A DNA stretch of 64,000 nucleotides from Chitinophagales bacterium (GCA_020636495.1 JACJXQ010000008.1:62001-126000), one strand, 5' to 3'; shown: positions 43,175 through 52,999, counted from the stretch's first letter. The notes: generated by a model not told the origin, from the letters alone. A program made the numbers and translations.

Positions 43175-43215
43175 TACATCGTTTGCGCATAATTTATATA
43201 TGTGCAAACGATGTA
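43175..43215. promoter_or_regulatory. 15-bp inverted repeat upstream of RNase G
   Basis: Arms TACATCGTTTGCGCA (43175-43189) and TGTGCAAACGATGTA (43201-43215), one mismatch, 11-base AT spacer, about 100 bases before the rng start. No T run on either strand, so an RNA structure or operator is more likely than a terminator. Confidence 0.65.
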
Positions 43216-43317
43216 GGGTTTTGTTATTAATGTTCCTCTCTGTATTGTAGTTACTGGAAAGATCATGCCTTGTTGTACCCGGCATGACGTGCGTATGGCC
43301 GGATAAATGACGGACAC

Positions 43318-44874
43318 ATGAACAAAGAACTGATTATCAATTCTTCCGGCGATGGTGTGGAAATAGCCCTGCTGGAAGATAAGAAGCTCGTTGAGCTCCA
43401 TTTTGAAAAGGGGCAAAACAACTTTGCCGTGGGCGACCTGTACCTGGGCAAAGTAAAAAAGCTTATGCCCGGTCTGAACGCAGCCTTCGTAGACGTAGGC
43501 TACGAAAAAGATGCTTTTCTTCATTATACTGACCTGAGTCCATACTTCCGTTCACTTTTAAAATTCACCAAACAATCACTTGATGGCAACCCGACATGGG
43601 GCGGTGATTTTGGCAGGTTTGCGGTAGAAGCTGAGATACTGAAATCCGGCAAGATCACGGAAGTGGTGAACCACAAGCCGGAATTACTGGTGCAGGTACT
43701 GAAGGAACCCATATCGAATAAAGGGCCAAGGTTGAGCTGTGAAATATCCCTTCCGGGGCGTTTTGTGGTAATGACACCCTTTAATGATGTGGTAGCAATT
43801 TCACGTAAGATACACTCTGCCGATGAGCGTAAGCGATTGCAACGTACTGTTGAGGCCATCAAACCGAAAAATTTCGGTGTGATCGTGCGTACTGCAGCAG
43901 AAGGCAAGAATACAGCAGAACTACATAACGATGTAATGGAGCTGACCCAAATGTGGAAGCACATACAGGAGAACCTGAAAGGAGCCAAAGCACCTAAACT
44001 CATTATGGGAGAGCAGGACAAGACAACATCTATCCTGCGCGACCTGCTTAATGTCAACTTTCAGAAGGTAGTAGTGAACGACAAAAAACTACACGCAGAG
44101 ACAAAAGATTACATTTCACGAATAGCACCAGACCAGGAGGATATCGTTACCTTTCACAACGGCGGAACCAACGTTTTTGACACCTATGGTGTTACCAAAC
44201 AGGTAAAATCATCATTTGGCAAAACGGTGAACCTGCCCAGCGGCGCTTATTTAATAATAGAACATACAGAAGCGCTGCACGTTGTAGATGTGAACAGCGG
44301 TACGCGCAGTGCTGAACTGGGACAAGAACAGAATGCACTGGTTACCAACCTGGAAGCTGCAGAAGAGATAGCGCGCCAGATGCGCTTGCGCGACCTGGGA
44401 GGTATCATTATTATCGACTTCATAGATATGAAGTTGCCGAATAACAAAAAGCAGGTGTTGGAAGCACTGGAAGGTTTTATGGCAGGAGACCGGGCGAGGC
44501 ATACTATACTGCCTATATCCAAGTTCGGACTGATGCAGATAACCCGCCAGCGACTGAGGCCGGAACTGAATATATCAACAGCTGAAGTGTGCCCCACCTG
44601 TAAAGGTACAGGCAAAATAGGACCATCAATCCTGATAGCAGACGATATTGAAAAAGACCTGAACTACCTCATCAACCAGGGACACCGCAAACTGGCATTG
44701 CATGTCCACCCTATCATGAGCGCATACCTCACCAAAGGAAATTTCTTTAACTCGATACAATGGAAATGGTACTGGAAATATAAAGTGAAAGTGAAAATAA
44801 TGACCGACAACAACTCACCGATCACGGAATACCATTTCTACGACAGCAAGACCGACGACATCATTAAATTATAA
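43318..44874 (+). CDS. rng: Ribonuclease G (RNase E/G family)
   Basis: Endoribonuclease of 518 aa that cuts single-stranded RNA in rRNA maturation and mRNA decay. An S1-like domain is near the N-terminus (about 38-125, VGDLYLGKVKKLMPGLNAAFVD). The catalytic core has the metal-binding Asp residues in VVDVNSGTR and IIIDFIDMK, and the Zn-link is CPTCKGTGK (near residues 423-431). It lacks the long C-terminal scaffold of RNase E. Followed by a strong terminator. Confidence 0.95.
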   Translation: MNKELIINSSGDGVEIALLEDKKLVELHFEKGQNNFAVGDLYLGKVKKLMPGLNAAFVDVGYEKDAFLHYTDLSPYFRSLLKFTKQSLDGNPTWGGDFGRFAVEAEILKSGKITEVVNHKPELLVQVLKEPISNKGPRLSCEISLPGRFVVMTPFNDVVAISRKIHSADERKRLQRTVEAIKPKNFGVIVRTAAEGKNTAELHNDVMELTQMWKHIQENLKGAKAPKLIMGEQDKTTSILRDLLNVNFQKVVVNDKKLHAETKDYISRIAPDQEDIVTFHNGGTNVFDTYGVTKQVKSSFGKTVNLPSGAYLIIEHTEALHVVDVNSGTRSAELGQEQNALVTNLEAAEEIARQMRLRDLGGIIIIDFIDMKLPNNKKQVLEALEGFMAGDRARHTILPISKFGLMQITRQRLRPELNISTAEVCPTCKGTGKIGPSILIADDIEKDLNYLINQGHRKLALHVHPIMSAYLTKGNFFNSIQWKWYWKYKVKVKIMTDNNSPITEYHFYDSKTDDIIKL

Positions 44875-44876
44875 CT

Positions 44877-44908
44877 AAAAAAGGAACCCGGATGGGTTCC
44901 TTTTTTTT
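44877..44908. terminator. Bidirectional Rho-independent terminator between rng and the lipoprotein gene
   Basis: Stem GGAACCC / GGGTTCC (44883-44889, 44894-44900), loop GGAT, eight Ts after it and six As before it, so it works for both convergent genes. Confidence 0.88.
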
Positions 44909-44968
44909 CGGATAAATACACTATCCACTTCTGCAAAATGAGATAGTGTATTCATCATACGCATGAAC

Positions 44969-45784
44969 TTAGTTGATCGTCGCAGTAGTAACTGCGGCAA
45001 ATTCCTTTACAAAAACATACTGCCTGCTATTAATGTTAGGAACAGCATACCTGAAAGCTACCACCTCAACATAAGCTCCATTATCAGCTACAGATGACAG
45101 GCTACCCAACTCAGAAGCTGTAAATGTTGCCTTTGCCGGAGCTGAAGGCTTAGCACTGTATGCCTTCATCAATGGAGTTGAACTGTTAGGGGTAATGATC
45201 AAAACATAAACAGAGTCAGCATTAGTTACTTTATTACCGAGGGTAATATCCAGATCTTTTGTCCTGTCGATTGCAGTAGGCAGGCTTGAAGTACCGGAAT
45301 AGTTAGGCATAGAACCTGTGTGCGAGTATGTAAATGCTGCAACGTTGCCGCTACCACCTACAGACCAGTCAATAGAACTTCCGGTCAGGTTGAGTGTAGA
45401 CGGAGTCATACCATCAGAAGCTGTCAGGCTGTAGCTGTTGTTGTTATTTTTCAGATCGTTGGAGTTGATACTCACTGTTCCTGCACCCGTCAGGTTGCTT
45501 GATCCTGCCCCATCGAAGAATGAAGCAGACGCCACATCTGATTTGATAGATATAGGAATAGGAATCTGCGGGTTGCTGTAAGCAAACTCCATTTGCACTG
45601 CAGCCAGTACACCCCAATAGCTGCCGGACGGCGAAGGAGTAACAGGCGTTGGAGACGTTGGAGTTGTGGTTGTAGGAGTAGTTGTAGTGGGCGTTGTAGT
45701 AGTGGGTAATTTATCGCAGGATGTTACGCCTGTCATAATAGCCAGCACCGGCACCATTATTTTGATCAGCTTTTTCATTTTCAT
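44969..45784 (-). CDS. Surface lipoprotein with TTTTP linker
   Basis: Lipoprotein of about 271 aa. Basic and hydrophobic N-terminus with lipobox GVTSC, then a low-complexity linker of three TTTTP units and TP-rich sequence (about residues 29-50), then a beta-rich domain of unknown type. An in-frame ATG two codons later (45778) is equally possible. The linker suggests that the domain is held away from the membrane. No family recognised. Confidence 0.75.
   Translation of the reverse strand: MKMKKLIKIMVPVLAIMTGVTSCDKLPTTTTPTTTTPTTTTPTSPTPVTPSPSGSYWGVLAAVQMEFAYSNPQIPIPISIKSDVASASFFDGAGSSNLTGAGTVSINSNDLKNNNNSYSLTASDGMTPSTLNLTGSSIDWSVGGSGNVAAFTYSHTGSMPNYSGTSSLPTAIDRTKDLDITLGNKVTNADSVYVLIITPNSSTPLMKAYSAKPSAPAKATFTASELGSLSSVADNGAYVEVVAFRYAVPNINSRQYVFVKEFAAVTTATIN
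45655..45712. repeat. Low-complexity TTTTP-coding repeat
   Basis: A repeated 15-base unit coding Thr4-Pro, imperfect at DNA level, in the lipoprotein linker. Such repeats can change copy number by slippage in multiples that keep the frame. Confidence 0.7.
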
Positions 45785-45873
45785 AAGTTTTTCGTTAGCA
45801 AAAATTTATCCGATATGATACAAAAATACCTTGAAGAGAAAGGCTATGCTATACAAGCATGAGGGTATTTTTA

Positions 45874-45893
45874 TATCCGTACCAGTACGGATA
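45874..45893. promoter_or_regulatory. Perfect 9-bp inverted repeat upstream of the lipoprotein gene
   Basis: TATCCGTAC, spacer CA, GTACGGATA. It lies 90 bases before the lipoprotein start and 30 past the response-regulator stop. No T run, so an operator is more likely than a terminator. Confidence 0.45.
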
Positions 45894-45921
45894 CAGCAAA
45901 AGGAGGCTATGAAACGAAGTG

Positions 45922-46569
45922 TTAAATGAGTTTTTCTTCCAGTGCGTATTTGAGCAGGCCCACTATGGTTTTGTTATTTGTCTTACGCAACATATTCTTT
46001 CGGTGTGTTTCTACCGTACGTTCGCTTATAAACAGTATATCAGCGATCTCCGCATTACTGTGTTCATTGGCAATGAGCTTAAGTATCTCCAACTCTCTTT
46101 CAGTAAGTTTGGGTTTTGCCGGCTCGTCCAGTTTACGCTGCTGGTGAACGACCAGCGTCGTCAGCTTTTCGGATACTTCAGAAGAAAAATACATTTTGCC
46201 ATCCATCACCTGGGTGATAGCTGTTACCAACTCTTTGTCATTTACATTCTTCAGAAGATACCCGGAAACACCCGCTTCTATCATTTCCATGATATGTGCA
46301 GCATCATCGTACATCGATAACGTAATGACATACACTGCCGGATTGATATCTTTTATTTTTTGGGTAAGTTCATTGCCCTTCATACCCGGCATGTTTATAT
46401 CAACCAGTGCCAGATCAGGCTTCTTTTTAGGCAAATCATCCAGTAATGCCTGACCATTGTCATAAAGAGCCAGTACATTAATATTATCTTGTTTTTCAAG
46501 CATTGCTTTCAGTCCGTCCAATAATATATGGTGGTCATCTGCAATGACAATTTTTATCTTGCTCATCAA
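45922..46569 (-). CDS. NarL/FixJ-family response regulator
   Basis: Two-component regulator of 215 aa. The receiver domain (about 4-120) has the acidic pair Asp11-Asp12 and phospho-acceptor Asp57 in LVDINMPGMKG. The C-terminal LuxR-type HTH (about 148-210) contains LTERELEILKLIANEHSNAE and SERTVETHRKNM. It is intact, unlike the related remnant near 28.5 kb. No kinase adjacent. Downstream is the lipoprotein gene, with a palindrome in between that could be a target site, though nothing proves this. Confidence 0.92.
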   Translation of the reverse strand: MMSKIKIVIADDHHILLDGLKAMLEKQDNINVLALYDNGQALLDDLPKKKPDLALVDINMPGMKGNELTQKIKDINPAVYVITLSMYDDAAHIMEMIEAGVSGYLLKNVNDKELVTAITQVMDGKMYFSSEVSEKLTTLVVHQQRKLDEPAKPKLTERELEILKLIANEHSNAEIADILFISERTVETHRKNMLRKTNNKTIVGLLKYALEEKLI

Positions 46570-46642
46570 GTATCGGGGTAAATACTTCTATAAATATACA
46601 TAAAGAGTTATGTATAGTCAATGACATGGCAAAGAAAGAAAA

Positions 46643-49600
46643 TTATTGTACTGATGGGTCTGCAGCTTGTGTTATCCTGTTAAGGAAATTGAAAACATCA
46701 GCCATTTTTTTCATATTGTCTACTACCAGCATAAAGTTCTTCCCTACTTGCTTCAATCTTGCATTGTTCACACTTTTCTGGATATAATCCATGATATGAT
46801 TGAAGGTTGGCGACTCGAAATAAGGAGAATCCGGGTCGTTGACAAAGTATAACCGGAGTTGCTTGTTCTTGAGTATCAACTTTTCAAAACCCAGCTCTTT
46901 GGCTAGCCAGCGGCTATGTATTGTGGTCAGTAATTCTTGTACCTGCCCGGGTATCGGCCCGAAACGGTCAGTCAGCTCTTCAGCAAATTTCTGTAGTTCG
47001 CTTTCTTCTTCCAGGTCATCCAGCTGGGTGTATAGCGATAACCTTTCAGTGATATTATCAACATAACTCTCAGGTATCAGTATCTCAAGGTCGGTATCTA
47101 TAGTACAATCGGCAACAAAATCCTTTTTACGCTCCAGTTCTTCTGCAAACACGTCTTTGAAATCAGTACGCTTCAGCTCCCTGATGGCTTCTGCCAGTAT
47201 CTTCTGGTACATCTCAAAACCTATCTCTGCGATAAAACCACTCTGCTCGCCACCCAACAGGTTGCCGGCTCCACGTATATCCAGGTCGCGCATAGCAATC
47301 TGGAAGCCACTGCCCAATTCGTTGAATTGTTCCAGTGTTTCCAGCCTTTTGCGGCTATCATTAGGCAATGTGCTCTTGGGCGGTGCTATGAGGTAGCAAA
47401 ACGCCTTTTTATTACTACGCCCTACACGTCCGCGTAGCTGGTGCAGGTCGCTGAGCCCAAATTGATGCGCATTGTTAATGATGATGGTATTGGCATTGGG
47501 AATATCTACCCCACTTTCTACTATATTAGTACAGCATAGCACGTCATATTTATGCTCTATAAAGCTGAACAGTGCTTCTTCCAGTTTATGACCTTCCAAC
47601 TGGCCATGTGCCATACCTATCTCCAGGTCCGGGCACAGGTTGCGTAGCAGGGTAACCATTTCGGGCAGGCTTTGTATCCTGTTGTGTATAAAATACACCT
47701 GTCCGCCGCGTTCTGCCTCAAAATAAATTGCATCGCGAATGGCATATTCATCAAACACCATCACCTCGGTTTGTACCGGCTGGCGGTTGGGTGGCGGTGT
47801 ATTCATGATACTCAGGTCACGCGCGTTCATCAGCGAGAACTGCAAGGTGCGCGGTATCGGCGTAGCTGTAAGTGTCAGTGTATCCACGTTGGCTTTCATC
47901 TCGCGTAGTTTTTCTTTTGCCGCTACACCAAATTTCTGCTCCTCATCTATTACCAGCAGGCCAAGATCTTTGAACTTAACGCTTTTACCCAACAGTGCAT
48001 GTGTGCCAACAATAATATCTATTTCACCGGCAGCTAGTTTTTTCAGCGTCTCGGTTTTCTGTTTAGCAGATTTAAAACGGTTGACATAATCTATATTACA
48101 AGGGAAATCTGCCAGGCGTTCTTTTAGTGTCTGGTAATGCTGGTAGGCCAATATTGTAGTAGGTACTAAAATGGCTGCCTGTTTACTATCTGCCACGGTT
48201 TTGAAAGCCGCCCTGATGGCGACTTCCGTTTTGCCAAAACCTACGTCGCCACATACCAGCCTGTCCATAGGCGATGGCGCTTCCATGTCCCGTTTTACAT
48301 CCGCAGTAGCTTTGCTCTGGTCTGGTGTATCCTCGTAAAAGAATGAGGCTTCAAGTTCTGTTTGTAAGTAGCTGTCAGGGGTATGAGCAAAACCGGTTGA
48401 GGCTTTGCGTTTTGCATATAGTTTGATCAGGTCAACAGCAATTTCTTTGACCTGCTTCTTGGTCTTATTTTTCAGTTTCTGCCAGGCTTCGCTACCCAGC
48501 TTATTCACTTTGGGTTGTGTACCTTCCTTACCTGTATACTTGCTTATTTTATGCAGCGAGTTAATGTTGACATATAACACATCATTATCACGGTAGATAA
48601 TACGCACCGCTTCCTGCATGTTACCATTCACATCTATTTTCTGCAAACCGCTGTACACACCTACACCGTGGTCAATGTGGGTGACGAAGTCTCCGGGCTG
48701 CAACTCGCGCAGCGCACGCATTGTAATAGCCTTACCTTTGGTGTATGCCTGCTTTACGTTAAACTTGTGGTAACGCTGAAATATCTGGTGGTCGGTATAG
48801 CAAACTATCTTCTTCTCATGGTCAATGAAGCCCTTGCTGATAGCTTTGGGTATGGGCACGAAGGTAATATTGGCATTGAGGTCTTCGAAGATGCTGCGCA
48901 GGCGCTCCGTCTGCCTGGCGTTCTCTGCAAAAATATAAGGCTCATATTTCTGCGCAATGCGTTTTTGCAGGTCTTCTATTAACAACCCGAACTGCCTGTT
49001 GAATACGGGTTGCTCATCGGTAGCAAATTGCAACACAGCTGTATCCTCATCGCCTGTCAGTCTGGGTAGTGAATGGTTATACCATTCAATTAAATGTCTT
49101 TGTTTTAATTTCTGTTGCCAGTTTTCAGTGGTTTCAAAATCATCTTTCGTCAGTTGCTTCAGCCAGGCTTCTTCATGGTCTATGGCAACATCGTTCAGGT
49201 TGATGACATCAGGAAGCTCCACTTCCATCTTACCCAACCTGCCCACTGTAAAATCAAAATCTTTAGCCCATATGACTGTATTTTCGGGCAGGTAATCCAA
49301 CAGCGATACCTTTTCATTTGCCTCAAACTTCGTTTCAATATTAGGAATGATAGAAACCTGCAGTAGTTTCCTTTCAGATAATTGTGTTTCTGGGTTGAAC
49401 AACCTGATACTGTCTACCTCGTTGCCAAAAAGTTCGATACGGTAGGGGTGCTCGTTGCCAAAAGAATAAATATCCAATATACCACCACGCATGGCAAACT
49501 GTCCCGGCTCGTATACAAAATCTTCCTTCTTAAAACCCAGGCCTACAAATTGCTTCAGCACCTCATCGATCTTCAGGTTTTCCCCCACTTTTATACTGAT

Positions 49601-50035
49601 CATGTTGCCCGACAGTGATCTTGGATTCACTACTTTTTCAAATAATGCTTCCGGATAGGTAACCAGTACTTTTTTGTGGGTCTCGGCTTTGCTGAACTTT
49701 GTCAGAGCTTCTGTACGCAGCATCACGTGGCTGCTGTTCAGTTCGTTAAAACTGCCGGTTTTTTTGAATGAGTCGGGGAAATAACAGATATCCAGCGCTC
49801 CGGTAAGATTTTCCAGGTCGTTATGAAAATATGCAGCTTCCTCATTGTCGTTCAGAATGAACACATGATTGGCATCGCTGAGCTGCCATACTGCCGTTGC
49901 AATAAAGTTGAGCGAAGAGCCTTTGAGGTTGAGTAATGTTACCCTGAGCTTGGGGTCGGACAATGAGATGCCGCCCGCAATCTGTTTGACGCGGATATCA
50001 TTCTGATACAAACTTTGCAGCACCTGCAAATTCAT
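46643..50035 (-). CDS. mfd: Transcription-repair coupling factor Mfd
   Basis: SF2 DNA translocase of about 1130 aa that removes stalled RNA polymerase and recruits UvrA. Visible in order: the UvrB-like N-terminal region (to about 400), the RNA-polymerase-interacting domain starting near ELQPGDFVTHIDHGVGVYSGL, the translocase with Walker A GDVGFGKTEVA, the helicase box VIDEEQKFG and TATPIPRTLQFSL, the motif VI region QLRGRVGRS, and the C-terminal TRCF domain. I start at the ATG at 50035; an in-frame ATG at 50056 adds seven residues. Full length. Confidence 0.96.
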   Translation of the reverse strand: MNLQVLQSLYQNDIRVKQIAGGISLSDPKLRVTLLNLKGSSLNFIATAVWQLSDANHVFILNDNEEAAYFHNDLENLTGALDICYFPDSFKKTGSFNELNSSHVMLRTEALTKFSKAETHKKVLVTYPEALFEKVVNPRSLSGNMISIKVGENLKIDEVLKQFVGLGFKKEDFVYEPGQFAMRGGILDIYSFGNEHPYRIELFGNEVDSIRLFNPETQLSERKLLQVSIIPNIETKFEANEKVSLLDYLPENTVIWAKDFDFTVGRLGKMEVELPDVINLNDVAIDHEEAWLKQLTKDDFETTENWQQKLKQRHLIEWYNHSLPRLTGDEDTAVLQFATDEQPVFNRQFGLLIEDLQKRIAQKYEPYIFAENARQTERLRSIFEDLNANITFVPIPKAISKGFIDHEKKIVCYTDHQIFQRYHKFNVKQAYTKGKAITMRALRELQPGDFVTHIDHGVGVYSGLQKIDVNGNMQEAVRIIYRDNDVLYVNINSLHKISKYTGKEGTQPKVNKLGSEAWQKLKNKTKKQVKEIAVDLIKLYAKRKASTGFAHTPDSYLQTELEASFFYEDTPDQSKATADVKRDMEAPSPMDRLVCGDVGFGKTEVAIRAAFKTVADSKQAAILVPTTILAYQHYQTLKERLADFPCNIDYVNRFKSAKQKTETLKKLAAGEIDIIVGTHALLGKSVKFKDLGLLVIDEEQKFGVAAKEKLREMKANVDTLTLTATPIPRTLQFSLMNARDLSIMNTPPPNRQPVQTEVMVFDEYAIRDAIYFEAERGGQVYFIHNRIQSLPEMVTLLRNLCPDLEIGMAHGQLEGHKLEEALFSFIEHKYDVLCCTNIVESGVDIPNANTIIINNAHQFGLSDLHQLRGRVGRSNKKAFCYLIAPPKSTLPNDSRKRLETLEQFNELGSGFQIAMRDLDIRGAGNLLGGEQSGFIAEIGFEMYQKILAEAIRELKRTDFKDVFAEELERKKDFVADCTIDTDLEILIPESYVDNITERLSLYTQLDDLEEESELQKFAEELTDRFGPIPGQVQELLTTIHSRWLAKELGFEKLILKNKQLRLYFVNDPDSPYFESPTFNHIMDYIQKSVNNARLKQVGKNFMLVVDNMKKMADVFNFLNRITQAADPSVQ

Positions 50036-50089
50036 AGGGCGGCAAAAATACGGCAAACATGGTTGTTATGGCGATTTGTTTGTGATATT

Positions 50090-50656
50090 TTATTGTTTCT
50101 TTTTGTTTTGTGTACTTATGGCTTCTACAAACCATATATATTCTTCTACAAAACGGTTCAGGTTCTTAGCCATGATGTCGGTCAGTGGTTCTCCCTCTTC
50201 GTTAAGCGAATTATGGAGTTCAGGTACCAGCAGTTTGTACGGCATAGGGAAAGCTCCTATAGCTAATACCAGCAACTGAAGCAGGTTGGATGCGTTGACA
50301 CCACCCATCCTGCCATTTGACCCGCAGACAATACCTATGGGTTTTTTAGCCCATTCTTTTGTAAAATAATCTACAGCGTTTTTCAGCGCACCACTATAGC
50401 TGTTGTTATATTCGGGAGTAACAAACACAATACCATCTGCGCTACTCAACTTTTCACTTATTGTCACAAGTGCAGGCGGAGGGTTGTCCATGTCTTTCAG
50501 GCGACTTTCCATAACAGGAAGGTTATGGTCTTTTATGTCTATAAGTGTGGCGTTTACTTTACCGGAGTTGTTCAGGGCATTCAGCAAGGCTTTGGCTGCC
50601 CTGATGCTCAACCTACCCTCTCTTATTGCGCCATACAGTATCGTTATGTTCAACAT
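50090..50656 (-). CDS. NAD(P)H-dependent FMN reductase
   Basis: Flavodoxin-like oxidoreductase of 188 aa. The FMN phosphate-binding loop is at GAIREGRLS (residues about 9-17), and the flavin contact motif PEYNNSYSGALKNAVDY is near the middle, as in azoreductase/chromate reductase-type enzymes. Cytosolic; probably reduces quinones or other electrophiles. Separate from mfd by 34 bases on the same strand. Confidence 0.9.
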   Translation of the reverse strand: MLNITILYGAIREGRLSIRAAKALLNALNNSGKVNATLIDIKDHNLPVMESRLKDMDNPPPALVTISEKLSSADGIVFVTPEYNNSYSGALKNAVDYFTKEWAKKPIGIVCGSNGRMGGVNASNLLQLLVLAIGAFPMPYKLLVPELHNSLNEEGEPLTDIMAKNLNRFVEEYIWFVEAISTQNKKKQ

Positions 50657-50725
50657 AAATCGTAACTTTCATTTAATATAACGAATATATCTTAAATAAG
50701 TTTGCTAACGGCTTAAGTTAATGTT

Positions 50726-50989
50726 ATGAAAAGATACCTGCTGCTACTGTTATTACTTCCATTTTTAACGGCATGTGAGAATACATGGGACAGCGATGCC
50801 CGGGATATGTTTGTACAAGGCTGTATGAGTGCTGCCAAAAAAGATAATATACCTGAAGACAAAGCCAAGGTTATGTGCGACTGCCGCCTTGAAAAAGCCA
50901 TGAAAAAACACCCCAACTTTTCAGAGGCAATGGACCATATACAGGACATAATACAAGATCCTGCCATGCGGGAATGTGAGCCTAAATAA
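50726..50989 (+). CDS. Small lipoprotein, 87 aa
   Basis: Signal KRYLLLLLLLPFLTAC with the lipobox Cys17, then a helical domain containing four further Cys (GCMSAAKK, MCDCR, ECEPK), which probably pair. Similar small lipoproteins occur in the phylum without known function. The last 8 bases overlap the end of the convergent 3-hydroxyacyl-CoA dehydrogenase gene. Confidence 0.75.
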   Translation: MKRYLLLLLLLPFLTACENTWDSDARDMFVQGCMSAAKKDNIPEDKAKVMCDCRLEKAMKKHPNFSEAMDHIQDIIQDPAMRECEPK

Positions 50990-52151
50990 ACTTTCTTTGT
51001 TCCGCAGCAGCCATACGTAACAAGGCACTAGCCCTGTAACGGTCTTCGTGGTATTGGTTATACAGGCCGTCAAGTATATTCAGGCATTTGTCAGCACCCC
51101 ATTTATCGCACCATTGCAGCAGCCCTTTAGGGTAGTTAACTCCTTTGGTCATGGCCAACTCCAGGTCTTGTGCTGAAGCAACATTCAGATGCAAGGCATC
51201 TACAGCCTCGTTGATAAGCATAACTACTACACGTTCAACAATATGATTGCCCAATGCTGTATCTTTTTCAGGTTGTGGTAGCTCTGCTCCTTCAGCATAG
51301 TTGTAAAATCCCCTGCCCGACTTACGGCCTAACCAACCTGCTTCCAGCAGGCGCTTTTGCGAGAAAGATGGTTTATATCGGGGGTCGTAAAAGAACGATT
51401 GGAATACTGTTTCCGTCACTACATAATTCACATCATGCCCTATATAGTCAGTGAGCGTAAACGGCCCCATTTTGAAACCACCTATTTCCGTCATGGCCCA
51501 ATCTATTGTTGCAGCATCAGCAATACCTTCTTCCATCATACGTATCGCTTCGCCATAAAATGGCCTTGCTACACGGTTCACTATAAAGCCTGGTGTATCT
51601 TTCGCTATGACCGGCACTTTCTTCCAGTCGGTCATTAATACTTTACACTCCTGTACCAGTGCGGCATCTGTTTGTACAGCAGGTACCACCTCAACCAAAG
51701 CCATTAGCGGAGCTGGATTGAAAAAATGCAGGCCTATCACCCTCTCTGCTTTAGTACATGCAGCAGCTATCGAAGTAACGGATAGTGATGAAGTATTGGT
51801 AGCCAATATGCAGTTTTTTGAAACTATTTTTTCTACATCTGCAAAAACTTTTTTCTTGATGTCCGGGTTTTCAATTATCGCCTCTATGATCAATAAGCAA
51901 TCAGCGAATGCATCAAGACTGGTAGCATAAGTAAACCTGTCAGTAATAGTTGCGGCATCGCTTATCTTACCTTTTTCTACCATGCGGTTCAACGTTTTAT
52001 CAAGATTGCTCTTTGACCTTTCCAATGCATCAGCATTCGTATCAAAAACGATTACCTTATGACCAGCCATTGCTGCCACCTGGGCTATTCCACTGCCCAT
52101 TGCGCCTGCACCTATAATACCTACTATTGCTTCCTTATTCAATTTGCTCAT
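50982..52151 (-). CDS. 3-hydroxyacyl-CoA dehydrogenase
   Basis: NAD-dependent enzyme of 389 aa oxidising 3-hydroxyacyl-CoA in beta-oxidation or related pathways. Rossmann motif IGAGAMGSGIAQVAA at the N-terminus, catalytic GLHFFNPAPLMALVEVV (His in GLHFFNP), the VIAKDTPGFIVNRV block, and two C-terminal dimerisation domains, giving the long form (PaaH-like). Its start lies close to the divergent FKBP-like gene. Confidence 0.93.
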   Translation of the reverse strand: MSKLNKEAIVGIIGAGAMGSGIAQVAAMAGHKVIVFDTNADALERSKSNLDKTLNRMVEKGKISDAATITDRFTYATSLDAFADCLLIIEAIIENPDIKKKVFADVEKIVSKNCILATNTSSLSVTSIAAACTKAERVIGLHFFNPAPLMALVEVVPAVQTDAALVQECKVLMTDWKKVPVIAKDTPGFIVNRVARPFYGEAIRMMEEGIADAATIDWAMTEIGGFKMGPFTLTDYIGHDVNYVVTETVFQSFFYDPRYKPSFSQKRLLEAGWLGRKSGRGFYNYAEGAELPQPEKDTALGNHIVERVVVMLINEAVDALHLNVASAQDLELAMTKGVNYPKGLLQWCDKWGADKCLNILDGLYNQYHEDRYRASALLRMAAAEQRKFI

Positions 52152-52257
52152 GTTTGTTATATCATTCTGCTGCGAAAATAGCCTTTTTATACTTGCTCAA
52201 GGATGTACAATTTTTCTTAATACCATAATCGCTATTTTTACAACTAAACGGTACGAT

Positions 52258-52731
52258 ATGAGAACAGGTAAAATGATATTAACAGCATTGGCAATAAGCA
52301 ATACTGCAGCAATGGCACAAAAACCAATGCCGGCCACAAAAGGTTTTATAAAACTACCCGGTGGTGTAGAGTATAAGCTGGCTTATGATAAACCAGGCTC
52401 TGTTAATCCAAAGAACGGTGACTATGTAGAAGCGCATATGTATGTAGAGGTGGATGGTGAAATGATTTACAATTCACGCCAGGTAAACGAGAACAAACCT
52501 GTATCATTTGTAATGACACAACCCAAAAGCAAAACTGATATACAGGAAGTAATAAAACTACTATCCGAAGGAGATAGCGTAGTCATTAAATTTTCTGTTG
52601 ATTCTCTTATTAAATCAGGAGTAGATCAACTCAGATGGATGAAACCTAACACAGGTCAGAAAGCTACCTACTTCGTGAAAATGGTACAAATAAAACAAAT
52701 GGGCAGCAACGTAGGTTCCAATTCTAAGTAA
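52258..52731 (+). CDS. Exported FKBP-like protein
   Basis: Protein of about 157 aa. The ATG at 52258 gives a short signal-like N-terminus (MRTGKMILTALAISNTAAMAQ); a longer frame from 52144 overlaps the neighbour's start and adds an improbable leader. The body resembles an FKBP peptidyl-prolyl isomerase domain (GDYVEAHMYVEVDGEMIYNS, then EVIKLLSEGDSVVIKF), though many conserved active-site aromatics are not evident. May be a folding factor or a non-catalytic relative. Confidence 0.6.
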   Translation: MRTGKMILTALAISNTAAMAQKPMPATKGFIKLPGGVEYKLAYDKPGSVNPKNGDYVEAHMYVEVDGEMIYNSRQVNENKPVSFVMTQPKSKTDIQEVIKLLSEGDSVVIKFSVDSLIKSGVDQLRWMKPNTGQKATYFVKMVQIKQMGSNVGSNSK

Positions 52732-52999
52732 ATGACATCTTCACAGGAATATATGACCTACCCCTATCGAAACATTACATAATTATAAAATAATATTATT
52801 TTATAATTTCTGATTATCAGCGCCTTACAAAGATCTGCACGTTTATTTTCGATTAAATACAATACAGAATTCGATTTAAGCCATTAATATCACCTTAAAC
52901 GACTACGGGAATTGCCCGATATATATCTTGATTTTAAATGATTTTTAACTTACATTTAGGTATAAATGCTATCAAATTAATTTTTAATACCACGTTGTT

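Noticed and set aside
45655..45712. CRISPR-like repeat
   Set aside because: It is a coding Thr-Pro repeat in frame with a lipoprotein; no spacers.
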